Shown one piece after another: positions 49,087 to 58,276 of a DNA stretch of 59,992 nucleotides. Source of the stretch: an uncultured Chloroflexota bacterium (GTDB lineage: Bacteria > Chloroflexota > Anaerolineae > Aggregatilineales > Phototrophicaceae); NCBI GenBank assembly GCA_937974245.1, contig CALJKV010000096.1, positions 1 through 59,992 on the forward strand. Direction: 5' to 3'. The first letter of the stretch is position 1; every line of letters starts with the position of its first letter. A program made the translations under genes and the position numbers. Under the pieces are notes generated by a model. That model ran no database searches. It was given only the letters and a program-made list of their open reading frames with translations, and was not told the origin of the DNA.

Positions 49087-50994
49087 ATGTCTATTCTCAC
49101 AGCGACGAACCTCGGCAAATATTACGGTGCGGACGATATTTTCGAGGGCATTACGGTTGAAATTCCGCATAAAGCCCGAATCGCCCTGGTTGGGCCGAAT
49201 GGTGCCGGCAAGACTACGCTGCTCAACATCCTGATCGGCGCGGACGCCCCCACCGAAGGTCACGTCACCGCTGCCAGAGGGCTGCGCATCGGCTTTCTGC
49301 CGCAGCGCCCGGAACTGGCAGGGACACACTCGGTATGGGAAGAAATGCTGGGCGCGTTCGCTGACCTCCTGCAAATGGAAACGCAGTTGGGTGACCTGGA
49401 ACACCGCCTGGCCGAGGCCCCGGAAGATGATGGCCTGCTACACCGTTACGGCGACCTGCAACACCGCTTCGAGGAAGCGGGCGGCTACACCTACGAAACG
49501 CGCATCCGCATGATTTTGCAGGGGTTGAGCTTTGCGCCGGAGGACTATGACAGGCCGCTGACGCAGCTTTCCGGTGGGCAGAAAACACGGGCGCTGCTGG
49601 GGCGGCTGCTGCTCGATAGCCCCGACCTGCTGGTGCTGGACGAACCGACGAATCACCTCGACATCGCCGCCGTCGAGTGGCTGGAACACTTTTTGCGGGA
49701 CTTCCCCGGCGCGGTGCTGGCCGTAAGCCATGACCGCTACTTCATGGATGTGTTCGCCGGTACAATCTGGGAGATGGATTTTGGCGAAATCGAAGTCTAC
49801 CGGGGGAACTACAGCCACTATGTGCAGCAGCGCGAAGACCGCCACGAACGGCGCTTGAAGGAATACGAAGCCCAGCAGGAATTCCTCGCCAAAGAAGAAG
49901 ACTATATCCGCCGCAATATCGCCGGGCAGAATACGCGCCAGGCCAAAGGCAAGCTGCGCCGCCTGGAAACCATGCAGAAGCGCGGCAAAATCCTGAGCAG
50001 GCCAAAGACACGCCGCAGCATGTATCTCTGGATGGGGCGCACGATGCGCAGCGGCGATAAAGTCCTGATGACTTATGGGCTGGCGGTGGGCTACCCGGAT
50101 GCCAAAGCGCCTCTGTTCTATTCCCCGGACATCACGCTCTACCGGGGCGAGGTGGCGGCGCTCATCGGGCCAAATGGCGTGGGCAAAAGCACCTTTCTCA
50201 AAACGGTGCTGGGGCAGTTGAGGCCGCTGGCCGGGTCGTCGCGCATCGGGGCGGCGGTGGAAATTGGCTACTTCGCCCAGGCGCACGAACGGCTCAACCC
50301 GAAAAACAGCGTGATGGATGAAATCCAGATAGTGAAGCCGATGCCGATCAGTGAGGCGCGGAATTACCTGGGCAAGTTCCTGTTCACCGGGGATGACGTT
50401 TTCCGCCCGGTCAGCACACTTTCCGGTGGCGAACGGGGGCGGGTGGCGCTGGCGAAGCTGGCGCTTTCCGGCGCGAATTTCCTGCTGCTGGACGAGCCGA
50501 CGAATCACCTCGACATCGAAAGCCAGGAAATATTGCAGAATGTCCTGGCTGATTTTGACGGCACTGTGCTGCTGGTCAGCCATGACCGCTACCTGATAGA
50601 CGCACTGGCGACGCAGATCTGGGCTGCGGAACCGGGTAAACTGACGGTATTCAACGGGAGTTATCATGAGTTCGCGGCAGCACGCGACTCGCAGCAGGCG
50701 GCTATAGAAAACGCCCGCGCTGGAGGGAGCGAACGGGAGACACGCAATGGGGATGCCGCGCCGGAAGCCCGCAAGAAGCACGGCCTGAACCCGTATCAGG
50801 CCAAACAGCGATTAGCGAAGGTGGAAGCGACCATCCACGCCCTGGAGACGCAGCTCGCCGATTTGACGGACGCGATAGCCGCCGCCAGCACCAGCGGGGA
50901 TACCGCCCGTATTAATGCGTTAGGGGCAGCCTATACGCAGGCCGAAGCCGACCTGCACGCCGCGTTGGAAGAATGGGAAGACCTGGCGGAGTGA
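49087..50994 (+). CDS. ABC-F family ATPase (ribosome-associated)
   Basis: A 635-residue soluble protein with two ATP-binding cassettes and no membrane part. Cassette one has GPNGAGKTTLLN, LSGGQKTRALLGRLLL and LLVLDEPTNHLDI; cassette two has GPNGVGKSTFLKT, LSGGERGRVALAKL and LLLDEPTNHLDIES. The linker between them (ERRLKEYEAQQEFLAKEEDY, RQAKGKLRRLETMQKRG) is the P-site tRNA interaction motif that reaches into the ribosome. The C-terminal ~80 residues form a coiled coil (KVEATIHALETQLADLTDAI), as in Uup/YfmR. These factors relieve stalled ribosomes; Uup-like is the closest type by layout, antibiotic protection being less likely. Confidence 0.94.
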   Translation: MSILTATNLGKYYGADDIFEGITVEIPHKARIALVGPNGAGKTTLLNILIGADAPTEGHVTAARGLRIGFLPQRPELAGTHSVWEEMLGAFADLLQMETQLGDLEHRLAEAPEDDGLLHRYGDLQHRFEEAGGYTYETRIRMILQGLSFAPEDYDRPLTQLSGGQKTRALLGRLLLDSPDLLVLDEPTNHLDIAAVEWLEHFLRDFPGAVLAVSHDRYFMDVFAGTIWEMDFGEIEVYRGNYSHYVQQREDRHERRLKEYEAQQEFLAKEEDYIRRNIAGQNTRQAKGKLRRLETMQKRGKILSRPKTRRSMYLWMGRTMRSGDKVLMTYGLAVGYPDAKAPLFYSPDITLYRGEVAALIGPNGVGKSTFLKTVLGQLRPLAGSSRIGAAVEIGYFAQAHERLNPKNSVMDEIQIVKPMPISEARNYLGKFLFTGDDVFRPVSTLSGGERGRVALAKLALSGANFLLLDEPTNHLDIESQEILQNVLADFDGTVLLVSHDRYLIDALATQIWAAEPGKLTVFNGSYHEFAAARDSQQAAIENARAGGSERETRNGDAAPEARKKHGLNPYQAKQRLAKVEATIHALETQLADLTDAIAAASTSGDTARINALGAAYTQAEADLHAALEEWEDLAE

Positions 50995-51056
50995 GTTTAC
51001 GGTAGGCGGTCAAGCCTGACGACTACAGGCCGGTTTTCAGAGAAAAGGACGCTCGG

Positions 51057-51452
51057 CTACGCCAGGCCGAGCCGTTCTTCAACCTGCGCCAGCAGTGTCT
51101 CCATCGAAGGAAGATTTTCGCCGGTTTCTATTGACGTGACCTGACCGGCAGCCACCAGGGGATGAATCTTCAGATCGTAACTTTTGACAATCTGGCAGCA
51201 GATATAGAGTTCGGCATCCTTGTAGACTTGCCCATCTCCTGCCTTATCCTTGATGCGACTCAATATATCCCCGGAGTTGGTATAGTCATCCTGAATCTGG
51301 CAGCAGATTTCCCGGTCTTCCTGCAATTTCTGGAGCTCGCCGTGGACGTGGCTGTATAACATCTGCCAGTCGCGGATCGGCTTGAGTTCCAACTTTTCTA
51401 ACAAAGCGGCGATCTCTTGTAGAGTGGTTTGGCCTTCAGTCTCGTTTTCCAT
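51057..51452 (-). CDS. Hypothetical cysteine-containing helical protein
   Basis: A 131-residue soluble protein I do not recognise. It starts MENETEGQTTLQEIAALLEK with amphipathic helices. Four cysteines occur as two CC pairs in similar settings, REICCQIQDD and LYICCQIVKS, about 42 residues apart, which suggests an internal repeat of a CCQI motif. The rest is hydrophilic. The ATG at 51452 has AGGTGG four bases upstream; the open frame continues upstream to 51545 but crosses a repeat palindrome and is not coding. It faces the ABC-F gene end and lies downstream of ppk1 beyond a repeat. Confidence 0.65.
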   Translation of the reverse strand: MENETEGQTTLQEIAALLEKLELKPIRDWQMLYSHVHGELQKLQEDREICCQIQDDYTNSGDILSRIKDKAGDGQVYKDAELYICCQIVKSYDLKIHPLVAAGQVTSIETGENLPSMETLLAQVEERLGLA

Positions 51453-51534
51453 CTGCCCACCTGTTGCGTATGGATTTTCTTTGAGTATAAACGGTTTTCG
51501 AGTCGGATGGCGCGGGGAGACTCCCCTTGCGGCG

Positions 51535-51561
51535 GTAGGGCGCACCGCCGTGCGCCTCTAC
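51535..51561. repeat. REP-like palindrome (second copy type)
   Basis: GTAGGGCGCAC and GTGCGCCTCTAC pair with one bulged base around CGCC and are followed by GGG, the same end pattern as the palindrome at 47099-47127. Confidence 0.7.
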
Positions 51562-51601
51562 GGGAAAGGGGCACGATAAATTCGCGGATAGTTGCTTAAT
51601 A

Positions 51602-51736
51602 TCTATCCGTAAATTCATTTCGCTGACCTCACCCCTACTCGCTACACTCGTTTCCCCTCAGCCAATTTGGAGGGGGGAGGGAGAACCGGAGGTTCGAAAG
51701 GGGTGAGGTAAAGCACAAAAGGGATTTTGCAGATAG
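51602..51736. repeat. ~135-bp MITE-like repeat, copy A (downstream of ppk1)
   Basis: It begins TCTATCCGTAAATTC, contains ACCCCTACTCGCT, GGAGGGAGAACCGGAGGTTCG and AAGGGGTGAGGTAAAGC, and ends ATTTTGCAGATAG. Copy B at 53913-54041 has the same order and wording. The last base lies 4 bp from the ppk1 stop codon. Confidence 0.75.
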
Positions 51737-51740
51737 TCAC

Positions 51741-53876
51741 TTACGGCAAACGGTCAAGCCCGGCGCTGTCCTCCATGAAAATCGCCTGGCTGTTGATGAC
51801 CGGTTCGCCTTCGCCGGGCCGCTGCCGGTAGTAGGCGTCATCCGGGTGAAGTTCCCACGCCAGGTAGTTATCGGCCAGGTTGGTTTCCAGGATACGCAAA
51901 ATCTGATTCTGAATCCGCGCATCCAGTATGGGGAACACCACTTCGACCCGGTTGAGCAGGTTACGCCGCATCAGGTCGGCACTGCCCAGGTAAATCCGTT
52001 TATCCATCGGGGCATTCTGGAAGTAGTAAATGCGTGAATGCTCCAGGAAGCGCCCGATAATGCTTACCACGCGGATATTCTCGCTGAAACCGGGGACGCC
52101 GGGGCGCAGGCAGCACAGCCCGCGCACGATCAGGTCAACCTGCACGCCCGCCTGTGACGCCTGATACAGTTTCTGAATCACCTCGTCTTCTTCCAGGCCG
52201 TTCATTTTAAGGATCAGCCGCGCCGGTTTCCCGGAATGAGCGGCGACAATCTCATTATCAATCAGCGCAATGAGATTTTTCTGCAAATATTCCGGGGCGA
52301 CGAGCAGTCGCTTATAGGCCGTCGAAGGGGCGTACCCGGTCAGCCGGTTAAACAGGCGGGTGACATCATCGGCCAGGTCGGGGTTGCACGTCAACAGCCC
52401 CAGATCGCCATAGATGCGGGCTGTCGTCGCGTTGTAGTTGCCTGTTCCCAGGTGGAGGTAGCGTCGTACCCCACCGCCTTCACGCCGCACGACCAGTGCG
52501 ACTTTTGCATGAGTCTTGACCGGCAGTTCCTCTACGCCGTAAGTAACATGCACGCCGTTATGCTCCAGGGCACGCGCCCATTCCAGGTTGTTCTCTTCGT
52601 CGAAACGCGCCTTGAGTTCGACCAGCACCGCTACCTGTTTGTCGTGGTCGCGGGCTTCCAGCAGCGCCTGGACAACCGGTGACATTTTGCCGACGCGGTA
52701 GAGTGTGGTCTTGATCGCCAGCACATCCGGGTCGCGGGCGGCCTGGCGGAAAAAGTCCTCCACCGGCAGGAATGAGTCATACGGATGATGCAGCAGGATG
52801 TCACCCTGGCGGATGGCAGAGAAGATGTCCCGATCCAGTTGTAATACCACCGGCACACGCGGCGTATACACCGGGTCTTTGAGTTCGGGTCTATCAATTC
52901 CTGCCAATTGAAACAGACTGCCCGCCCCCAGCGCCCCATCCACCGGGTAGACATCCTGATCGGGGTTGACTTCCAACCGTTTAATCAGGTGTCGCAGGGT
53001 GCGTTCGTGGATACCTTCCGGCACGCTCAGGCGCACCACCGACCCGAAGCGCCGCTCGCGCACGCTGGTTTCAATAAAGGTGCTGATGTCAAGCAGGTTG
53101 TCCTCTTCGTATTCGTAGTCAATATCGGCATTCCGGGTCACGCGGAAGGGCGAGGCTTCCATCACCTTCATGCCGGGGAACAACAGGTCGAGGTTCGCGG
53201 CGATAATATCTTCCAGCCACAGGTATACCCCACCGCCTTCCTCTTTACCGGCATACTGGCGCATCACCTGGTCAAGGGCGATCAGGCGCGGCAGCACGTC
53301 ATCGGGAATCTTGAGGCGGACGAACTCATCGGCCTCTTCGTCATCACTTCCGCGATGCAGCCAGACAGCCAGATTAAGACTCAGGTTCGAGATAAAAGGG
53401 AAAGGCCGGGCATGATCCACCGCCAGCGGAGTCAGCACCGGGAAAATCTGCTCGTGAAAGAACTCGCGGATTGCCCGGCGTTCTTCCGGCTCAAGGTCCT
53501 GCACCGTCGTGATGCAGATGCCCTGTTCCTGGAGCAGGCCGAAGACTTCGCGCATGGTCGTTCGCTGCAGATTCACCGTTTCGGTGGCGATACGCCGGAT
53601 TTCCGCCAGCAGCTGCGCCGGTTGGTAGCCATCGGGGCGGCGGCTGCTCACCCCGACTTTTTTCCGGTTATGCGTGCTGGCGACGCGCACCATATAGAAT
53701 TCATCGAGGTTCGTGCCGAAAATCGCCAGGAATTTGACGCGCTCCAACAGGGGCAAGGACGGGTCTTGCGCCTGGGCCAGCACGCGCCGGTTAAATTCCA
53801 ACCAGCTTAATTCCCGGTTGATATAGTTTTCCGGCGTGAGTTCCGGGGGTTTTTCGTTATCTATCGTAGCAACCAT
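51741..53876 (-). CDS. ppk1: Polyphosphate kinase 1
   Basis: A 711-residue enzyme that reversibly polymerises the gamma-phosphate of ATP into inorganic polyphosphate (EC 2.7.4.1). The N-terminal domain starts NYINRELSWLEFNRRVLAQA, a hallmark of PPK1. The catalytic His, about residue 475, is in YLHLGTGNYNATTARIYGDL, and the second conserved His in LEHSRIYYFQNAP near residue 620. ILLHHPYDSFLPVEDFFRQA and LYRVGKMSPVVQALLEA are also typical. Length is as usual (690-720). The ATG at 53876 is taken because the preceding codon is TTG; the ribosome site is poor. The gene is alone and bracketed by two copies of a ~130-bp repeat, one 36 bp before its start and one 4 bp after its stop. Confidence 0.95.
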   Translation of the reverse strand: MVATIDNEKPPELTPENYINRELSWLEFNRRVLAQAQDPSLPLLERVKFLAIFGTNLDEFYMVRVASTHNRKKVGVSSRRPDGYQPAQLLAEIRRIATETVNLQRTTMREVFGLLQEQGICITTVQDLEPEERRAIREFFHEQIFPVLTPLAVDHARPFPFISNLSLNLAVWLHRGSDDEEADEFVRLKIPDDVLPRLIALDQVMRQYAGKEEGGGVYLWLEDIIAANLDLLFPGMKVMEASPFRVTRNADIDYEYEEDNLLDISTFIETSVRERRFGSVVRLSVPEGIHERTLRHLIKRLEVNPDQDVYPVDGALGAGSLFQLAGIDRPELKDPVYTPRVPVVLQLDRDIFSAIRQGDILLHHPYDSFLPVEDFFRQAARDPDVLAIKTTLYRVGKMSPVVQALLEARDHDKQVAVLVELKARFDEENNLEWARALEHNGVHVTYGVEELPVKTHAKVALVVRREGGGVRRYLHLGTGNYNATTARIYGDLGLLTCNPDLADDVTRLFNRLTGYAPSTAYKRLLVAPEYLQKNLIALIDNEIVAAHSGKPARLILKMNGLEEDEVIQKLYQASQAGVQVDLIVRGLCCLRPGVPGFSENIRVVSIIGRFLEHSRIYYFQNAPMDKRIYLGSADLMRRNLLNRVEVVFPILDARIQNQILRILETNLADNYLAWELHPDDAYYRQRPGEGEPVINSQAIFMEDSAGLDRLP

Positions 53877-53912
53877 CAAGTTTATTCCAATATGCCTGTT
53901 TTCAAATAGGAA

Positions 53913-54041
53913 TCTATCCGTAAATTCGTCACACCCCCTACTCGCTTCGTTCGTTTTCCCCTCTCAGTTGACGGAGAGAGGAGGGAGAACCGAAGGTTCG
54001 GAAGGGGTGAGGTAAAGCGTCAACATGATTTTACGGATAGA
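53913..54041. repeat. ~130-bp MITE-like repeat, copy B (upstream of ppk1)
   Basis: Perfect 12-bp terminal inverted repeats, TCTATCCGTAAA at 53913 and TTTACGGATAGA at its end, enclose the same core as copy A (CTACTCGCTTCGTTCG, GGAGGGAGAACCG, AAGGGGTGAGGTAAAGCG). It fills most of the 212-bp gap between ppk1 and the TolB-like gene. No target-site duplication is evident. Confidence 0.78.
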
Positions 54042-54088
54042 TATTAAGTCTATCATATCCAAAGTTGGGGAAAAATGCAGTGATACCT

Positions 54089-55291
54089 TCAGCCCGCAGG
54101 CCGCCACACCGGGCTGCTATCGGAATTCGGGCTGTTGGTGACGTTCCATGTCTGACCGTCCGTCACGTTCAGCAGGTAGATTTCCCGGTTGCTATCGCGC
54201 CACGATACGAGCGCCAGTCTATCCCCACCCGGCGACCAGACCAGCGGGGCATCATCCACCCGATAATCCCGGCCAAGCCGCTGGAAGCTCTCCCCGGCGA
54301 TATTCGCCAGATAGACTTCCGAGCCATCGAGATGATACTCAACGTAGACCAGATGCTGGCTGTCTGGCGACCAGATCATCGTTTCACTGGTATAGGGATT
54401 ATAGGACAACCGGGACAGCGTCTCCCCGTGAATATCTGTAATATAGGCTTTACGCAGGCCGGTACGAGTGGACAAAAAGGCGAGGTACTGGCCGTCCGGC
54501 GACCACATTGGCTGCCAATCGTCCAGTGAATGGCGCGAGATATTGCGAATACTGCCTGATACAACATCAGCAACAAAGACATCGCGCAGAAAGAAGTTAG
54601 GCAGCGGCTCGAAGCGTTCCAGCCCTGGTTCCGCCCGGCGTGAAACAAAGGCGAGGTGCAGGCCGTCCGGCGACCAGACCGGCGACTCGTCTTCATCAGG
54701 ATGGTTGGTCAGATTAACCAGGCCGCTGCCATCGGCATTGACGATATATATCTCGCCGTTCCCGTTGCGCTGCGATCGAAACGCAATGCGGGTGCTATCC
54801 GGCGACCAAGAGGGGGTGCCATCATCCGCGGGGCTGGCCGAGACGTTATAAAGCTGTTCGCCAGCGGCATCTGCCACGTAAATCTCGTTATTGCCATCGC
54901 GCCACGAAATATACGCGAGCTTGCTGCTATCCGGCGACCAGACTGGCGACCAGTCATAGCCAGGCGAACGGCTGATATTCACCAGGTTGCGCCCGCCAAT
55001 ATCCACCACCAGGATTTCCCGTGCCCCGTCGCGCCCAGTGGTAAAAGCCAGCCGCGTGCCATCCGGCGACCACACCGGGTCGGTATCAATATGGGGGTTG
55101 CGCGTCAGGTTTTCCTGGATATTGCGGTCTGTGTCCAGCAGGTAGATTTCCGGGTTGCCATCGCGCATGGATTGGAAGGCCAGCAGTTCGCTTTCCTGCG
55201 CCGCCCCAAGCAGCAGCGCCCAGCCGACCAATACCCCGGCCAGTACCAGCGCAACCCCTGTCGCGGTGAAGATGAGACGAACGAAAAACAT
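54089..55291 (-). CDS. Membrane-anchored TolB-like beta-propeller protein
   Basis: A 400-residue protein with an N-terminal hydrophobic segment (residues 6-28) serving as signal anchor, then eight or more PD40/TolB-type repeats of ~42 residues: NPHIDTDPVWSPDGTRLAFT, SPVWSPDSSKLAYISWRDGN, TPSWSPDSTRIAFRSQRNGN, SPVWSPDGLHLAFVSRRAEP and others, each followed by x-E-I-Y-x-V/L-N. The repeats build a six- to eight-bladed propeller on the outside of the membrane. A Tol system is unlikely here, so a binding role is inferred. The start is uncertain: ATG 55291 gives the anchor at the N terminus but has no strong ribosome site; the upstream ATG 55360 overlaps the divergent hydrolase's promoter region. 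Confidence 0.85.
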   Translation of the reverse strand: MFFVRLIFTATGVALVLAGVLVGWALLLGAAQESELLAFQSMRDGNPEIYLLDTDRNIQENLTRNPHIDTDPVWSPDGTRLAFTTGRDGAREILVVDIGGRNLVNISRSPGYDWSPVWSPDSSKLAYISWRDGNNEIYVADAAGEQLYNVSASPADDGTPSWSPDSTRIAFRSQRNGNGEIYIVNADGSGLVNLTNHPDEDESPVWSPDGLHLAFVSRRAEPGLERFEPLPNFFLRDVFVADVVSGSIRNISRHSLDDWQPMWSPDGQYLAFLSTRTGLRKAYITDIHGETLSRLSYNPYTSETMIWSPDSQHLVYVEYHLDGSEVYLANIAGESFQRLGRDYRVDDAPLVWSPGGDRLALVSWRDSNREIYLLNVTDGQTWNVTNSPNSDSSPVWRPAG

Positions 55292-55371
55292 GGTTGATAG
55301 CCCTGTGTACTGTTTGCCCACTTTTCCTAATCGTGATACGCTCACAACACGATCCAACACAAGGGGCTGCT

Positions 55372-56220
55372 ATGACGACTTCCGTAGATACCTGGCGTGA
55401 ATCGGGTACGTGGCTGCGTATCGGTGATTATAACATCTTTACCCGCATGGAGGGGCAAGGCAAGCCGCTCCTCATGCTGCATGGTTTCCCTACTGCCAGC
55501 TACGACTATGCCCGCCTCGTGCCGCTATTGGCGGATCGCTATCGTTGCATCCTGTTCGATTTCCTGGGATTCGGCTTTTCCGATAAGCCGCGCCCGCACA
55601 ACTATTCATTGTTCGAGCAGGCCGACATCGCCGCCGCTGTCGCCGCTCAATGTAATGGGGAGCAGTGCGCGATCCTGACACACGACATGGGTAATTCGGT
55701 GGCGCTGGAACTGTTGAAACGCCGGGCGTTCCAGGTGGATAAACTGGTGATGCTCAATGGGAGCGTGCTGCTCAAGTATTACCGCCCGCTCATCACGCAG
55801 CGGTTGCTGCTCAACCCGATTACAGGGCCACTGATTGCCGGGCTACGGTTGGTGAGTAAACGGGCATTCGCCCGGCAGTTTGGCAGCGTCTTTGCGCACC
55901 CACCGGACGCGGCGGAAATTGACGCCTTCTGGTCGCTGATCGGTTATAACGACGGGATGGGCATCTACCACCGGCTGATTCGTTACCTGAACGAGCGCAG
56001 GGTTCACGAATACGAATGGTTAGACGCGCTTGTAAACCACACGACAATGCTCACGGTGATCTGGGGGCAGCGCGACCCGGTATCCGTGCCGCAAATCGCC
56101 CAGGCCGTTCTGGAACGCCGCCCGGACGCGACTTATTTTCCGCTGGATGGGGTCGGGCATTATCCGCAGTGGGAAGCGCCGGAACTCACCGCCGGGTTAA
56201 TACGGACTGCCCTGGGCTAA
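55372..56220 (+). CDS. Alpha/beta hydrolase, MEST/dehalogenase-like
   Basis: A 282-residue alpha/beta hydrolase. The oxyanion-hole strand is LLMLHGFPTASYDYARL. FDFLGFGFSDKPRPHNYSLF is strikingly like eukaryotic MEST/PEG1. The nucleophile elbow reads ILTHDMGNSVALELL, with Asp rather than Ser in the nucleophile position, as in haloalkane dehalogenases and epoxide hydrolases. The acid is in VIWGQRDPVSVP and the His in GVGHYPQWEAPE. So C-halogen, epoxide or similar bonds are the possible substrates; none can be chosen. The ATG at 55372 with GGGG upstream is preferred to an upstream frame start at 55294. Its stop codon overlaps that of the convergent next gene by 4 bp. Confidence 0.88.
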   Translation: MTTSVDTWRESGTWLRIGDYNIFTRMEGQGKPLLMLHGFPTASYDYARLVPLLADRYRCILFDFLGFGFSDKPRPHNYSLFEQADIAAAVAAQCNGEQCAILTHDMGNSVALELLKRRAFQVDKLVMLNGSVLLKYYRPLITQRLLLNPITGPLIAGLRLVSKRAFARQFGSVFAHPPDAAEIDAFWSLIGYNDGMGIYHRLIRYLNERRVHEYEWLDALVNHTTMLTVIWGQRDPVSVPQIAQAVLERRPDATYFPLDGVGHYPQWEAPELTAGLIRTALG

Positions 56221-57047
56221 CTCCAGCGTACTGGATTGCCGGTTTCCACCGATGCCTGGAAAATTTTGGTTAGCGGCTCCAGGATGTAGGCATAGTAATC
56301 CGTGCCGACGACGCGCTGCTCGACGTGCATCAGGCGCGGGTACTGCTGGTGAAGCTGGCCGTCAATATCCTCGACAAACACGCGCACCGGCGTGCTGCAC
56401 AGGAAACCCCGTTGCGATTCAAGATCAATGTATTCAAACTGGCGCGGCCTGTCCAGCGTTTCCGGCTCAACAATGCGCTGTTCAAAACGCATGGCGCGGA
56501 AAATCTCGCGGTTGAATTCCCAGGCATCCTGGATGAAAAAGCCTCTTTCATCAAAGCCGATATTCATCCCGGTGCGACCATTCCAGCCAAACTTTCCCCC
56601 ATACGCCGCCGTACTCGTGCCGATAGCCTCGTCGGTTTCGCTGTTGATGAGGAAGGTTTTCCGTACCGCGTTGCCCTGTGCCCGAAAAACATCCAGTTCC
56701 TTGAGCGCGTTGGCGGAAGCCTCCGCTGGTACAAGACCCTGGTTGTTTTCCGGCAGGTAGCGGCGCAGTGTGGGGAAATGCGTCCAGCCCACTTGCTCCA
56801 GCGCCTCTTTGAACGAGCGATACCCTTTCCAGTTAGAGATGTAGAGCGCAGTATGCTCCATATAGGCATGTTCGCAGCAGGATGCTAGCCACTGGTCAAA
56901 GGTATCTGATTCGGTTTGATGACTTTCATAAGGGAGATTCAGTGCCGGGAAACCCTCAGCGTCAATCTGAAAATTGTCGGGAAATGGACAAGGGGAGGTC
57001 TTGCCCTGCTTGTAGCAATTGCACATCACACTCGCATCTAAACCCAT
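56217..57047 (-). CDS. Conserved-looking hypothetical protein (MGLDASVMCNCY type)
   Basis: A 276-residue soluble protein without an assignable function. It begins MGLDASVMCNCYKQGKTSPC, with three cysteines in 15 residues, and continues with CPFPDNFQIDAEGFPALNLP. Further points are SCCEHAYMEHTALYISNWKG near residue 75 (more Cys/His, so perhaps a metal site) and GKFGWNGRTGMNIGFDERGF near 170. The C terminus is aromatic-rich. The ATG at 57047 is preferred because the opening motif is strongly patterned; an upstream ATG at 57107 remains possible. It converges on the hydrolase gene with a 4-bp overlap and no terminator between them. Confidence 0.75.
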   Translation of the reverse strand: MGLDASVMCNCYKQGKTSPCPFPDNFQIDAEGFPALNLPYESHQTESDTFDQWLASCCEHAYMEHTALYISNWKGYRSFKEALEQVGWTHFPTLRRYLPENNQGLVPAEASANALKELDVFRAQGNAVRKTFLINSETDEAIGTSTAAYGGKFGWNGRTGMNIGFDERGFFIQDAWEFNREIFRAMRFEQRIVEPETLDRPRQFEYIDLESQRGFLCSTPVRVFVEDIDGQLHQQYPRLMHVEQRVVGTDYYAYILEPLTKIFQASVETGNPVRWS

Positions 57048-57261
57048 TACTGCCAACCTCTGGAATAGCCGTTCGCACGGTGCCTGAATGTGGCACAAAC
57101 CAATCATGTTTATCGTTATACACGCACAACGCAGTTGACCGGGGGTAGGGGATCATGTCCCCCGACCGGAAAAATGAAATGAGCTGTGTAATCCCTTTGC
57201 CATTATTGTACCTTGCCAGCCATGAGACGGCTATTCGCTAAAGGTACGGGGCAGGGTTTGT

Positions 57262-58155
57262 TTATGCTTTGCGTGCCTCCACCCCGGCCAGTCCTTCCAG
57301 CGCCTTCACCAGGGCATGGTTGCCTTCCGCGCCTAGCCCTTTTGCCTGGAGCGTGCGGTACAGGTTGGAGACCAGGCTGGTGGCGATGAGCGGCACGCCG
57401 AGCTGTTCGGCGGCTTCCAGCGCCAGGCGCAGGTCTTTCTGCTGTAAGTCTACTGTGAAGCCCGGACGCCAGTCGTTGTTGATGACTTGCGGCCCTCGGT
57501 TCGCCAGCATCCAGCTACCCGCCGCGCCAGGGACAACGGCTTCGAGTGTCTTTTCGAGGTCAAGCCCACCGGCCTGGGCGAAGACCAGCGCCTCGCTTAC
57601 CGCCAGCATGTTGACGACGACCAGAATCTGGTTGGCGAGTTTGACCATCTGCCCGCTGCCAATTGGCCCGACGTGGGTGATGGCCTTGCCCATCGCCTGG
57701 AAGTAAGGCTGCGCCCGTTCGACCTGGGCGGCGTCTCCACCGACCATGATGCTGAGTGTGCCGCGTGCCGCGCCTTCGCTGCCGCCGCTGATGGGGGCAT
57801 CCAGCATGTGGACATCACGAAGAGCGAGTTTTTCAGCTATCGCGCGGGTGGCCTGTGGGCTGATGGTGCTCATGTCAATCACCAGTGACCCCGGTTTCGC
57901 GCCGTGAATCACACCTTGCTCGCTCAGGATGACGGCCTCAACATCGGGCGTGTCGCTCACGCAGGTGATAATGATGTCGCTGCGGGCAGCCACGTCCGCC
58001 GGGGACTCGCCCCGTGTCGCACCTTCGGCCACCAGTTCGTCCATGCGGCTGGGAGTACGATTCCACACGCATACCGCAAACCCCGCTTTGAGCAGGTTGC
58101 GTGTCATGCCGCGCCCCATAATCCCTAACCCGATAAATCCAACTCGTTCGCTCAT
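57262..58155 (-). CDS. Beta-hydroxyacid dehydrogenase (tartronate-semialdehyde reductase/HIBADH-like)
   Basis: A 297-residue NAD(P)-dependent enzyme of the 3-hydroxyisobutyrate dehydrogenase family. The N-terminal signature VGFIGLGIMGRGMTRNLLKA gives the dinucleotide site; after the second strand the residues VWNRTPSRMDEL favour NADP. The substrate loop LDAPISGGSEGAARGTLSIM and the catalytic Lys in GSGQMVKLANQILVV are intact, and WRPGFTVDLQQKDLRLALEA closes the family pattern. The closest types are 2-hydroxy-3-oxopropionate reductase (GarR/GlxR) and the glyoxylate reductase group; no glyoxylate genes are beside it to decide. The ATG at 58155 follows AAAGGACACCATC. It is a single-gene unit. 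Confidence 0.9.
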   Translation of the reverse strand: MSERVGFIGLGIMGRGMTRNLLKAGFAVCVWNRTPSRMDELVAEGATRGESPADVAARSDIIITCVSDTPDVEAVILSEQGVIHGAKPGSLVIDMSTISPQATRAIAEKLALRDVHMLDAPISGGSEGAARGTLSIMVGGDAAQVERAQPYFQAMGKAITHVGPIGSGQMVKLANQILVVVNMLAVSEALVFAQAGGLDLEKTLEAVVPGAAGSWMLANRGPQVINNDWRPGFTVDLQQKDLRLALEAAEQLGVPLIATSLVSNLYRTLQAKGLGAEGNHALVKALEGLAGVEARKA

Positions 58156-58276
58156 GATGGTGTCCTTTTTGACATGGTATTTAGCCCACAGTTTACCCTG
58201 TTTCAGGCTGTTCGTGTATGCCGTAACAAGACAGACGCACCACAGTACGCCTGTTGGTTACGTTAGGATGTCCTGC

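Noticed and set aside
51057..51545. Longer version of the 131-residue hypothetical protein
   Set aside because: The upstream extension reads through a REP-like palindrome and is Arg/Pro-rich; the internal ATG at 51452 has a good ribosome site.
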